From: an uncultured Clostridia bacterium
GTDB lineage: Bacteria; Bacillota; Clostridia; TANB77; CAG-508
Assembly (NCBI GenBank): GCA_944393135.1
Contig: CALXZC010000003.1
Span: 1-57,303, forward strand
Reading direction: 5' to 3'
DNA length: 57,303 nt
The notes under the pieces were generated by a model that was given only the letters and a program-made list of their open reading frames with translations, searched no databases and was not told where the DNA came from. Of this stretch, positions 38,232 to 47,216 are shown one piece after another. Within the stretch, counting starts at the first letter, position 1, and each line of letters begins with the position of its first letter. The position numbers and the translations under genes were made by a program.

Positions 38232-39467
38232 ATGAAAAGAATTTTTAAGATGCTATTATTGGTATTTTTTTTGAGTTTAATTTATATTTATGTGATAGTA
38301 ATAGAGAAAATACCGGAGAAAATAGTTGCTTTTGAAGGAGAAGATATATCACTTCAAACAATATTTGGAATTAAAATACAAGAAAAAAATAATGATGTTA
38401 TAGAAACATCGTCAAATAATGAAAAAAAAGTAAGTGATGAAGTGGGAAAAACAAACTTAGAGGTTAGTCTATTTAACAAAATACCAATAAAAGAAATAAA
38501 TGTAGATATTATACCAAAAACAAAAGTAATACCAGTAGGAAGTATAGCAGGTGTTAAATTATATACAAATGGAGTATTAGTAGTGCGGAATGTCTGAAAT
38601 AGAAGGAGAAGATAAAAAAAGGTATAAGCCATATGAAAACACAGGTATAGAAGAAGGAGATACAATCTTAAAAATTAATAATACACAAATAAACTCAACA
38701 GATGAACTAATCGAAACAGTAAATATGTCAGAAGGAAAAGAAATAAAAATAGAATACCTACATGGTGAAAAGACAAAAGAATGTAGTATTACACCAATAA
38801 AACAAAGTAATAATGAATATAAATTAGGATTATGGGTAAGAGACAGTGCAGCAGGAGTAGGAACAGTTACTTTCTATGAACCATCTTCTAGAACATTTGG
38901 AGCATTAGGACATGGAATATCTGACATAGACACAGGAGAATTAATAAATATATCATCAGGAGAGTTTGTCACAACAAGAATTTTAAATATAACAAGAGGA
39001 GAAAAGCGGAACACCTCGGAAAAATACAAGGAACAATCGAAAACCAAGAAAATATAGGATTAATAAGTAAAAATACTAGATTTGGAATTTTTGGAACAGT
39101 AGATAATTTATCAAGTTTAAATATAGATACATCAAAAGAGATGGAAGTAGCACAAAGAAGTGAAATAAAAAAAGGAAAAGCAACAATACTTTGTAGTTTG
39201 GATAATAATATTCCCCAAGAATATGAAATTGAAATAGAAAATATTTTTAAAGATAATAATTATGATAATAAGAGTATGCAAATAAAAGTAACAGATAAAA
39301 GGTTACTAGAAAAAACAGGAGGAATAATACAAGGAATGTCAGGTTCACCAATAATTCAAAATGGAAAATTTATAGGAGCTGTAACACATGTATTAGTAGA
39401 TAATCCAGAAGAAGGATATGGTGTGTTTGCTGATATAATGTTAAAACAATCAAAAGAAGTAAATTAA
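38232..39467 (+). CDS. spoIVB: SpoIVB peptidase with three CGG +1 shifts
   Basis: SpoIVB is the serine peptidase secreted by the forespore that triggers pro-SigK processing. The protein lies in three long frames plus a three-codon link. Skipping the C at 38586 joins the membrane-anchored N-terminus to the PDZ domain (GVLVVGMSEIEG). Skipping those at 39007 and 39017 gives GEKGTPGKIQG and leads into the catalytic end (QGMSGSPIIQNGKFIGAVTHV). The catalytic histidine region is FGALGHGISD. The joined length is 410 aa, close to the Bacillus protein. Without the shifts no piece holds both His and Ser. Confidence 0.88.
38586..38589 (+). other. +1 frameshift site CGGA, spoIVB site 1
   Basis: In-frame CGG after GTG; CGGA as Gly restores VLVVGMSEIEG in the PDZ domain. 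Confidence 0.88.
39007..39010 (+). other. +1 frameshift site CGGA, spoIVB site 2
   Basis: In-frame CGG after AAG; CGGA as Gly gives GEKGTP and brings the next CGG, three codons on, into frame. Confidence 0.87.
39017..39020 (+). other. +1 frameshift site CGGA, spoIVB site 3
   Basis: In-frame CGG after CCT, reached only if site 2 has shifted; CGGA as Gly gives TPGKIQG and the final open frame. Confidence 0.87.
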
Positions 39468-39485
39468 AAAATAACTTAAAAGTAC

Positions 39486-39515
39486 TTGAAAAAAAAATTG
39501 CCATAAATGTATAAT
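39486..39515 (+). promoter_or_regulatory. Promoter of the MutS-I-like ORF
   Basis: TTGAAA (39486-39491), an 18-nt spacer and TATAAT (39510-39515) with an extended TG. Confidence 0.6.
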
Positions 39516-39580
39516 AATTGAAAAGAAAAATTAATATAACATATTCATAATAAATTTTTATATTAAAAAAGGAGAAAATT

Positions 39581-39838
39581 ATGAATGTTGTAAGTATGGC
39601 AGAAGAAATAAAAAAAGAACATCCAGAAGAAGTAGTTTGTTATAAAATGGGGGCATTTATACAATCATTTGGAAAAGATGCATATATTATATCATGTTTA
39701 TTTGATTATAATGTAAAAGAAATAAAAGGAACTGTACCATCATGTGGATTTCCTAAGAGAGCTATTTCAAAAGTATGTGCAAAATTAGAACAGAAAAAAA
39801 TAAACTACGTAATAATAGATACAAAAAATGATTATTAA
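39581..39838 (+). CDS. Orphan MutS N-terminal-domain-like protein
   Basis: An 85-residue protein whose core EEVVCYKMGAFIQSFGKDAYIIS resembles the mismatch-recognition domain I of MutS (pattern L-F-x-x-G-D-F-Y-E-x-F-x-x-D-A). The Phe-x-Glu mismatch motif is not kept: FYEFF reads FIQSF. It is a free-standing domain with its own promoter and ribosome binding site (AAGGAG), so it is not a fragment of a nearby mutS. Similar stand-alone domains occur in Clostridia; function unknown. Confidence 0.7.
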   Translation: MNVVSMAEEIKKEHPEEVVCYKMGAFIQSFGKDAYIISCLFDYNVKEIKGTVPSCGFPKRAISKVCAKLEQKKINYVIIDTKNDY

Positions 39839-39942
39839 ATAGAATTAGAAGTATTTCTAATTATAAAATCTAAAATGGATAATTAAATTTGTTAGTAGGC
39901 TTAAAATTAAGTGCGAAAGGGAGTTTAATTTAGTACCATTTT

Positions 39943-39973
39943 AAGTAGTACAATTTTTTGTACTACTTTTTTA
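39943..39973 (+). terminator. Terminator upstream of the decayed island
   Basis: AAGTAGTACAA (39943-39953) pairs perfectly with TTGTACTACTT (39958-39968), followed by T residues. Confidence 0.7.
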
Positions 39974-40126
39974 AAAAAATAAGACTACTTTTAGGGGAAT
40001 TCTAATAAGGACAAAATTGTTCTTATTAAAAATTCTTCCTTATTTTATTGTGTTAAATAATCGAATAAAGATATAAATTTATTTAGTCAAACTTGTAGAG
40101 AAAATCAATTTTAGAAGATGTTAGTT

Positions 40127-40378
40127 ATGGTGGAGATAACTTATCACAAAGAATGAGATTATTTTGTTCCTGACTTATATTTGGAAAAAAATTACGAAAA
40201 TAATTGTATTATTGGAAAGTATGGTCATTTAAGATTAAAAAATCATAAGAAATCTAAATATATAATAATGTTTATAAATTGTACTTTAAGAAAAAATATT
40301 GTAGAAATTGCCAAACAAGCAAAAGAAAAATTTGAGATAAAGGCAACAACAATCCCATTGGCTTTAGACGATAGGTAG
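40127..40378 (+). pseudogene. TnpV-like transposon protein remnant
   Basis: From ATG 40127 the reading is MVEITYHKE, then TGA, then DYFVPDLYLEKNYEN and IIGKYGHLRLKNHKK in the same frame. This matches the start and core of TnpV-family transposon proteins. A Gly codon has become TGA at position 10, and the tail after about residue 65 no longer fits the family, so it is a dead gene. It is the left piece of a decayed mobile island filling 39840-41800. Confidence 0.7.
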
Positions 40379-40446
40379 TTCACAAAAATAGACAATTTTG
40401 GTATAATCAATACGTAATAAAAAATTAAATAAAATGATAAAGTATG

Positions 40447-40475
40447 TTGACTTTTGCAAACAAAAGTTCTATAAT
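40447..40475 (+). promoter_or_regulatory. Promoter before the DinD/BRO-like gene
   Basis: TTGACT (40447-40452), a 17-nt spacer and TATAAT (40470-40475). A second TTGACA lies at 40499-40504. Confidence 0.6.
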
Positions 40476-40572
40476 ATACAGCAATAGAAAGCGTAAGTTT
40501 GACAAAATAATTACTAAAAACATTTTTTAAAATCAAATTTTGTGCTTTTAATGGAAGGAATGATAAGTATTT

Positions 40573-41496
40573 ATGGAAAATAATAAATTAGAAACTATAT
40601 CAAAGCTTTTTGAAGATAAAGAAATAAGAAGTGTTTGGGATTCTGAAAAAGAAGAATATTATTTTAGTGTTGTTGATGTTATAGGAGTACTAACAGAGAG
40701 TACTGATTCAAACGATTATTGGTATAGATTAAAAAAAAGAATGAAAAAAGAGGAAAAAAGCGAGTTGTCGACAAAATGTCGACAACTGAAATTAAAATCA
40801 AAAGATGGAAAATTTTATAGTACAGATACATTAGACACAAAGGGCATTTTAAGATTAATAGAGTCTGTGCCAAGTCCAAAAGCAGAGCCATTTAAACTTT
40901 GGCTTGCTCAAATGGGAAAAGAAAGAATTGATGAAGTGTTTGACCCAGAGCTTGCAGTAAATCGTGCAGTAGACTATTATAGAGCCAAAGGATATGATGA
41001 TAACTGGATTAAAGCAAGATTAACAGGAGTTGTAGATAGACGTAAATTAACTGATGTATGGAAAGAAAACGGAATAACAAAAGATTATGAATATGGAATA
41101 CTTACTAATGAAATATATCAAGAATGGTCAGGAATGAAAGCATCTCAGTATAAAGAATATAAAGGTCTTAGAAAAGAGTCGTTAAGAGATAATATGACAG
41201 ATATAGAAGTTGCTTTAACAGATTTAGGAGAGATTGCAACAAGAGAACTTGCTAAAGAACATAAACCTTATGGATTAAAGGAAAATAGAAAAGTTGCAAA
41301 AATGGGTGGTCATGCAGCTAAAGTTGCACGAGATGATATATAAAAAAATTTAGGAAAATCAGTTATTAGTAAAGGAAATGCATTAAATTACAAATATTTA
41401 GATGATAATAAATTGGAGAAAGAGAAAGCATTAACTGATAAACCTAAAAAGGAATTAAAAGATAAAAATAATACGGAGGATTTAAAAAAGGACTGA
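40573..41496 (+). pseudogene. DinD/BRO-family protein with in-frame stop
   Basis: The first 256 residues form a BRO-N domain (IRSVWDSEKEEYYFSVVDV) and the downstream region typical of damage-inducible protein D homologs (WKENGITKDYEYGILTNEIY, then KPYGLKENR and GGHAAKVARDDI). A TAA at 41341 follows, but the same frame continues with KNLGKSVISKGNALNY, which fits the family's C-terminus, to a TGA at 41494. A GAA to TAA change is the likely cause. The truncated protein could still function. It is phage- or plasmid-related and sits between mobile-element remnants. Confidence 0.72.
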
Positions 41497-41497
41497 T

Positions 41498-41769
41498 AAG
41501 GAGAAAATTCAAAAAGCAAAAGAATTTGCTGAACTTTGTAAAGATAAAGGTTATGAAAAAGGTCAAAGTCAAACTTTTTGGCTACAATTATTAAATGATG
41601 TTTTAGGAAGAAAAAACCGAGTGAATTTATAGAATTTGAAATAAAGGCAACAGCAATCCCATTGACTTTAGATGATGGGGAGGTCACTAGGAAAAAATAT
41701 CAGCAAATAGATATTTACTATGCGGGAGCTGAAATAATAGGTATTTTATTAACTGAATACGAATTATAA
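41498..41769 (+). pseudogene. DNA methyltransferase fragment fused to an unknown tail
   Basis: KAKEFAELCKDKGYEKGQSQ then TFWLQLLNDVLGRKN match the N-terminus of large type II restriction-methylation enzymes. A one-base loss near 41618 breaks the frame; the other frame goes on with PSEFIEFE, as expected for that family. It then turns into IKATAIPLTLDDGEV, a piece also found at the end of the TnpV remnant (40340-40378), and ends with ILLTEYEL. The body of the methyltransferase is missing. This is a deletion scar. Confidence 0.65.
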
Positions 41770-41799
41770 AATGCCTTTCAGTAAAGTATAAAAAATATA

Positions 41800-41831
41800 A
41801 AAACAGCATAGCTTTTAGACTATACTGTTTT
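41800..41831. terminator. Bidirectional terminator before murC end
   Basis: AAAACAG-ATAG pairs with CTAT-CTGTTTT with one internal mismatch; it lies between the island and the 3' end of murC. Confidence 0.55.
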
Positions 41832-41874
41832 AGTCCCTACCAATAAATGTCAAGAAGTATTCCTTACTGTGGTC

Positions 41875-43258
41875 TTATTTTACTAACATAGGTCCAATTT
41901 CTGTAACAGTACCTGCACCTAATGTTACAACAATATCATTTTCTTTGGCATTATCTTTAACATATTTTGTACATTCATCAAAATCTGAAATATATTTAGC
42001 ATTTTTACCTAGAGAATGGATTTTATCAACTAAATCTTTAGAAGAAATATTATATATATTTCTTTCTCTTGCAGCATATATATCTAAAACAATAATATGG
42101 TCAAAATTAATTAAAGCATTTGCAAAATCATCTAATAAAGTTTTAGTTCTACTATATGTGTGAGGTTGGAAAATAACCCAAGATTTATTATATTTCTTAT
42201 TTGATAAAGAATTGTAAGTAGCCATAATCTCTGTAGGATGATGTGCATAGTCATCATAGATACTTATATTTCCATTTATTTTTCCTTTAAATTCAAACCT
42301 TCTATGAGCACCTGTAAATCTCTCTAATGCAATTTCTATGTCTTTTCTTTCAATAGCATATTCTGTACATAAAGCAGTACAAGCTAAAGCATTTAAAACA
42401 TTGTGGCGACCAGGAACTGAAAGTTTTAACTTTACAAAAAATTCATTTTTATAAAAAACATCGAATTCAGGAAAACCATCATCATCAAATACTATATTTT
42501 TTGCTGTAAAATCAGCACTTTTATTATCTATTCCATATGTATAAACTTTTCCGTTTGTGTGTTTTACTAAATCTAAGCAATTATTATCATCAGCATTAAT
42601 AACTAAAATTCCATCATTAGGAAGAAGTTCAACATATTTAATGAAAGCTTTCTTGATATTATCAAAAGTTTTAAAATAATCTAAGTGATCATTATCTATA
42701 TTTAAAATAACTTCAGCTTTAGGGCTAAATTTCAAAAAACTTTCAACATATTCACAAGCCTCAATTATAAAATGTTCGCTATTTCCTACTCTATAATTAC
42801 CGCTGATAGGTTTAAGCAAAGCACCTACTTGAATACTAGGGTCTTTCAAAGCTTCTAAAAAACAAAGTGAAATCATAGAAGTGGTCGTAGTTTTTCCATG
42901 AGTTCCTGAAATGCAAATGGTATCTTTATAACAACGAGTAATCTCACCTAAAAAATCTGCTCTTTCTATTGTTGGAATACCTAACCTCTTTGCTTCTAAC
43001 ATCTCTGGGTCATCAGGCTTTATAGCAGCAGAATAAATAACAACATCAGAAGTTGAAACATCTTCTAAACTGTGACCAATAACAACCTTAATACCCTTTT
43101 TTAATAGTAGTTGTACAGCCTCTGAATTAGAAGTATCAGAGCCAGTAACATTAAAGCCCCAATTTTGTAGAATAGCAGCAATGCCACTCATACTAATACC
43201 ACCGAATTCCTATCATATGTATATTTTTATATTTCTTAATATGTTCTATATTTGGCAT
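41875..43258 (-). CDS. murC: UDP-N-acetylmuramate-L-alanine ligase, +1 shift at CGG 43204
   Basis: MurC adds L-alanine to UDP-MurNAc, an essential step of peptidoglycan synthesis. The start is ATG 43258 behind AGGAG (minus strand), reading MPNIEHIKKYKNIHMIGI up to codon 18. Codon 19 is CGG (43204-43202), and without a shift the frame stops two codons later. Skipping the C gives GIGGISMSGIAAIL, the invariant nucleotide-binding loop. The rest is intact: SGTHGKTTT, NIDNDHLDY, GAHRRFEFKG, YDDYAHHPTEI. Joined length 460 aa, as expected. An ORF caller starts at 43191 and loses the loop. Confidence 0.93.
43201..43204 (-). other. +1 frameshift site CGGT in murC
   Basis: On the minus strand ATT CGG TGG TAT TAG; reading CGGT as Gly gives IGIGGISMSG, the invariant MurC glycine loop. 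Confidence 0.93.
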
Positions 43259-43519
43259 AATAAACACTCCTCTTTATGATAACAAATTATATAATTATCT
43301 GCCTAAAAATTCAAGTATTTAGGGAATATATTTTAACTTTTAAGACAATAAATTAATTATATAACTATTATGAACAAAAATCAAACAATATATAATCTTT
43401 TTTAGAGTAAAATGAGTTTTATATACTAGTTTTTTATATTAAATTTTATGATAAAAAATAAAAAAAGTTACAGTATTGATAAAAATAAATTAATAAATTT
43501 TAAATTTTTGTAAAAAAAA

Positions 43520-43548
43520 GAAGGAAAAACATTTTTTATGGAGAATAA
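43520..43548 (+). promoter_or_regulatory. SigH-type promoter of spoVG
   Basis: GAAGGAAAA (43520-43528), an 11-nt spacer and GGAGAATAA (43540-43548) fit the SigH pattern RNAGGAWWW-N11-RNNGAATWW exactly. The rest of the gene-free stretch 43259-43616 is AT-rich; it holds the murC leader at its left end and nothing else I can name. Confidence 0.75.
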
Positions 43549-43616
43549 TATAATTGTACATAAGATTAAACGGTATGTACGATAATTTAGAAACAAGAAG
43601 GGTAGGTGCACTTAAA

Positions 43617-43892
43617 ATGCAAATCACAGATGTACGTTTAAGAAAAGTAAATTCAGAGAACAGAATGAAAGCTGTTGCTTCTGTAACATTCGATAATGAA
43701 TTCGCAGTACACGATATTAAAGTTATCGAAAGCCAAAATGGATTATTCATAGCTATGCCAAGCAGAAAAACTCCAAACGGAGAATTCAAAGATATAGCTC
43801 ATCCAATTAATGCTGAAACTAGAGAAAAAATTCAAAAAGCTATTTTGGAAGCTTATGAAGCTCCAGAGCAAACAGAAGAATCAGCAGAATAA
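43617..43892 (+). CDS. spoVG: Septation and sporulation regulator SpoVG
   Basis: SpoVG is a small nucleic-acid-binding regulator needed for proper septation in sporulation. The start [20 protein letters not shown] and core [17 protein letters not shown] are highly typical. I start at ATG 43617; the open frame reaches back to 43554 but that part has no family resemblance and overlaps the expected transcription start. Length 91 aa. It is transcribed from a SigH-type promoter as in Bacillus and has its own terminator. Confidence 0.95.
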   Translation: MQITDVRLRKVNSENRMKAVASVTFDNEFAVHDIKVIESQNGLFIAMPSRKTPNGEFKDIAHPINAETREKIQKAILEAYEAPEQTEESAE

Positions 43893-43903
43893 TAAAAAAT
43901 AAG

Positions 43904-43928
43904 AAGCACCCTTAAAGGTGCTTTTTGT
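43904..43928 (+). terminator. Terminator after spoVG
   Basis: AAGCACC pairs with GGTGCTT around a 6-nt loop, followed by TTTT. Confidence 0.75.
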
Positions 43929-43975
43929 GTGCCTATATTACATTTTTACCTAATTTCAAAAAACAGCAAAAACAC

Positions 43976-44004
43976 TTGAAAAAATCTTGAAAACAATGTA
44001 AAAT
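43976..44004 (+). promoter_or_regulatory. Promoter of pth
   Basis: TTGAAA (43976-43981), a 17-nt spacer and TAAAAT (43999-44004), with a TG upstream of the -10. Confidence 0.5.
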
Positions 44005-44042
44005 AGTTAGGAAAATAAATTGGAAAATTTAGGAGAAAAAAT

Positions 44043-44594
44043 ATGTATTTAATAGTAGGACTTGGAAATCCTGAAGAAGATTATAGTAACACAAGACATA
44101 ATATGGGTTTTGACACAATAAACAAAATATCAAAAGAATACAATATAGAAATAAATAAAAAGAAATTTAAAGGAATATATGGAACAGGCATAATAGAAAA
44201 TGAAAAAACAATACTATTAAAGCCACAAACATATATGAATTTAAGTGGAGAAAGCATAAAAGAAATAGTCGAATTTTATAAAATAGAAAAAGATAAAATA
44301 ATAGTTATCTATGATGATATGGATATTGACCTAGGAAAAATAAAAATAAGAAAAAAAGGAAATGCTGGATCTCATAATGGAATGAAATCAGTAATACAAA
44401 ATATAGGAACAGAATTTCCAAGAATAAGAATAGGAATAGGAAAGCCTCAAGATAGGGACTTTATAAAATATGTAATAGGAGCAATTCCAGAAGAAGAAAA
44501 GAAAATACTGGATAAAGCTACAACACTTGCAAAAGAAGCAACAGTGGAAATAATAAAAAGTGGTGTAGATAATGCAATGAATAAATTTAATTAG
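44043..44594 (+). CDS. pth: Peptidyl-tRNA hydrolase
   Basis: Pth recycles peptidyl-tRNAs released from stalled ribosomes. The motifs GLGNPEEDYSNTRHNMGF (catalytic His and Asn), KPQTYMNLSGES, DDMDIDLGKI and GNAGSHNGMKS are all present. Length 183 aa is normal. It is followed by rng after 14 nt, in one transcript. In a genome that stalls or shifts at CGG codons this enzyme would matter more than usual, but that link is only a thought. Confidence 0.95.
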   Translation: MYLIVGLGNPEEDYSNTRHNMGFDTINKISKEYNIEINKKKFKGIYGTGIIENEKTILLKPQTYMNLSGESIKEIVEFYKIEKDKIIVIYDDMDIDLGKIKIRKKGNAGSHNGMKSVIQNIGTEFPRIRIGIGKPQDRDFIKYVIGAIPEEEKKILDKATTLAKEATVEIIKSGVDNAMNKFN

Positions 44595-44608
44595 TAAGGA
44601 AGGTTGAG

Positions 44609-45794
44609 ATGACAGAAATATTTGTACAAAAAAATAAAGCAAACAAAGAAATAGCATTAGTAGAAAATGGAATATTAGTAGAATATTATGAAGAAAATGA
44701 TAAAGAAAAAAGAAAAGAAGGAAATATATATATAGGAATAGTAAAGGATATAGTAGAAGGAATGCAAGCAGCATTTGTAGACATAGGAACAGAAAAAAAT
44801 AGCTTCATACACTTAAAAGACATCATGCCAAAAGTAGATGAAACAAAGGACAAAATAGATGAAAATATAAAAATAGAAAATATAATTAAACCAAATCAGA
44901 AAATATTAGTACAAGTAAAAAAAGATAGTAATGATAAAAAAGGAGCAAAAGTATCAACACATATAAACTTACCTAGTAAATATGTAGTATTAATGCCAAA
45001 TACAGATATAGTAACAGTATCACAAAAAATAGAAGATAAAAAAGAACAAGAAAGACTAATAAAACTAGTAAAAGAAAATTTAAGTAAAAATAATGGAGCA
45101 ATAATAAGAACATCAGCAGAAGGAAAAGAAGAAGAAATAAAAAGAGACATAAAAAATATAGAACAAAAATGGGAAAAAATAATAGAAACAAACATAGACC
45201 CTAATAACAATAAACCAAAAATATTATATAAAAGTGAGGGGATTTTAGAAAAAATATTAATAGACTTAGTAGAAGAAAATGTAACAAAAATAATAGTAAA
45301 CGACAAAAAGGAAAAGGAAAAAATCCAAAAAGACCTAGAGAAAAACATAGAATATAAAAAAATAAAAATAGAATTAAAAGAAAAAGAAAAAATATTTGAC
45401 ATATACGATATAGAAAAACAAATAGAAAAATCAAAAAATAGAAAAGTATGGCTTAAATGTGGTGGATTTATAACAATAGATAAAACAGAAGCATTAACAG
45501 CAATAGATGTAAATACGGGAAAATATACAGGCAGAAAGAATTTAGAACAAACAATATTTAAAGTAAACAAAGAGGCAACAGTAGAAATAGCAAAACAAAT
45601 AAGATTAAGAGACACAGGGCGGAATAATAATAATAGATTATATAGACATAAAAAATGAAGAAAATAAAAATAAAATAGTAGAATTATTAAAAGAAGAATT
45701 AAAAAAAGACAGAACAAAAACACAAGTAGAAGGGTTTACAAAATTAGACTTAATGGAAATGACAAGAAAACATATATGTAGCCACAAAGAATAA
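44609..45794 (+). CDS. rng: Ribonuclease E/G family protein, +1 shift at CGG 45620
   Basis: RNase G-type endonucleases process rRNA and mRNA 5' ends. An S1 domain (YIGIVKDIVEGMQAAFVDIG) is followed by the catalytic region EALTAIDVNTGKYTG. At codon 338 the frame meets CGG (GGG CGG AAT); skipping the C gives RDTGGIIIIDYIDI, matching the invariant catalytic strand with the second Mg-binding Asp. The joined protein ends at 45794 after LMEMTRKHICSHKE, 394 aa. The family usually continues with a zinc-link cysteine motif and more C-terminal residues, so it looks truncated, next to a repeat at 45796-45824. Confidence 0.85.
45620..45623 (+). other. +1 frameshift site CGGA in rng
   Basis: In-frame CGG after GGG; CGGA as Gly restores LRDTGGIIIIDY, an invariant RNase E/G strand. 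Confidence 0.92.
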
Positions 45795-45795
45795 G

Positions 45796-45824
45796 AGGGG
45801 ATGGGCAATTTTGTCTCATTTTGC
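45796..45824 (+). repeat. Short dispersed repeat at the 3' end of rng
   Basis: GGGGATGGGCAATTTTGTCTCA closely matches GGGACGGGCAATTTTTGTCTCA at 56639-56660, which lies just after the alcohol dehydrogenase stop codon. Both follow a coding end by a few bases. Confidence 0.6.
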
Positions 45825-45844
45825 ATTTTAAAGGAAGGAAAGAA

Positions 45845-47203
45845 ATGAACGTAGGATTTATATCATTGGGATGTAGTAAAAATTTAATAGATACAGAAAT
45901 AGTAATTGGAAAATTCAAAAATCACAATTATAATATTGTAAATGATGAAAGTAAAGCAGATATATTAGTAATTAATACCTGTGGATTTATTGATGAAGCC
46001 AAAGAAGAAGCGATAAATACAATCTTAGAAATGGCAGAATATAAAAATAGAAGATGCAAATATCTAATTGTAATGGGATGTCTAGTTCAAAGATATGGAG
46101 AGGAATTAATAAAACTACTTCCAGAAGTAGATTTATGGATAAAACTTGATGAATACGATATTTTATGGAATAAAATAGATGACTTAATAAAAAGGGATAT
46201 TGTAGAAAAATCAAAAACAAAGAAAATAACAAAAATATCTGAAATACCACCAATGCCAATGTTTTCTCAAAATGAATATTTAGATAGAACTATAACTACA
46301 GGAAATAATTATGCATATCTAAAAATAGGAGAAGGATGTAGTAACAGATGTACATATTGCGCAATTCCATATATAAGGGGACCTTTTGTTAGTAGAAAAA
46401 AGGAAGATATAATAAAAGAGGCTAAGGATTTAGCAAAAAAAGGAATAAGAGAAATAATAATAATTGCACAGGATACAACAAAATATGGTATAGACATATA
46501 TGGTGAAAATAAATTAGCTGAAATTTTAGATGAGATAAGTAAAATAAAAGAAATAAAGTGGATTAGATTTTTATATAGTTATCCAGAAGGAATAACAGAT
46601 GAACTAATAAATGTGGTTGCTAGAAATCCCAAAATTGCTAAATATTTTGACATACCAATCCAACATATATCAGATAATGTATTAAAGATAATGAATAGAA
46701 AAACAAATGGAGAACAAATAAGAAAACTTATTACAAAAATAAGGAATAAAATTCCACAAGTGACATTGAGAACAAGTTTAATAGTAGGTTTTCCAGGAGA
46801 GACAGATGAGGAGTTTAATGAATTATTAGATTTTGTAAAAAAAGCAAAATTCGATAAACTAGGAGTATTTAAATATTCAAAAGAAGATGGAACACCAGCT
46901 TCAAAACTTCCAAACCAAATACATGGAAATACGAAAAAATCAAGATATAACAAGATTATGAAAGAACAACAGGAAATATCAGAAAAGAATTTAAAAGAAA
47001 AAATAGGAAAAGAATATGAAACATTAATAGAGAATATTTCATTTGATGGAAAATACTATATAGGAAGAACAATCGAAAATGTTCCAGATATTGATGGAGT
47101 AGTATATATAAAAAATCCTAACAAAGAAAATTTAATAAATAAATTTGTTACTTGTAGAATTGTAGATATAAATACTTACGATTTAATAGGAGAAATTATT
47201 TAG
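45845..47203 (+). CDS. rimO: Ribosomal protein uS12 methylthiotransferase RimO
   Basis: RimO is a radical-SAM enzyme that methylthiolates an aspartate of ribosomal protein S12. The N-terminal cluster domain has GCSKNLIDTE and NTCGFIDEAKEEAI. The radical-SAM motif is GCSNRCTYCAIP, and a C-terminal TRAM domain completes it. The motif RGPFVSRK after the cysteines is typical. I start at ATG 45845 after AAGGAAGG; the longer frame begins inside the repeat. Length 452 aa. Confidence 0.92.
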   Translation: MNVGFISLGCSKNLIDTEIVIGKFKNHNYNIVNDESKADILVINTCGFIDEAKEEAINTILEMAEYKNRRCKYLIVMGCLVQRYGEELIKLLPEVDLWIKLDEYDILWNKIDDLIKRDIVEKSKTKKITKISEIPPMPMFSQNEYLDRTITTGNNYAYLKIGEGCSNRCTYCAIPYIRGPFVSRKKEDIIKEAKDLAKKGIREIIIIAQDTTKYGIDIYGENKLAEILDEISKIKEIKWIRFLYSYPEGITDELINVVARNPKIAKYFDIPIQHISDNVLKIMNRKTNGEQIRKLITKIRNKIPQVTLRTSLIVGFPGETDEEFNELLDFVKKAKFDKLGVFKYSKEDGTPASKLPNQIHGNTKKSRYNKIMKEQQEISEKNLKEKIGKEYETLIENISFDGKYYIGRTIENVPDIDGVVYIKNPNKENLINKFVTCRIVDINTYDLIGEII

Positions 47204-47216
47204 GAGAAGTGATTAT

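Noticed and set aside
40181-40378. A 65-aa gene starting at 40181
   Set aside because: The same frame continues upstream through a TGA to a TnpV-like start, so it is part of a pseudogene.
41341-41343. TAA at the end of the DinD-like ORF as stop-codon recoding
   Set aside because: Only one case, in a decayed island beside other dead genes; a nonsense mutation is simpler.
44896-45723. Long antisense ORF opposite rng (275 aa) and similar long antisense frames
   Set aside because: They are Leu/Phe/Ser-rich shadows of Lys/Glu-rich genes in an AT-rich genome, without ribosome binding sites.
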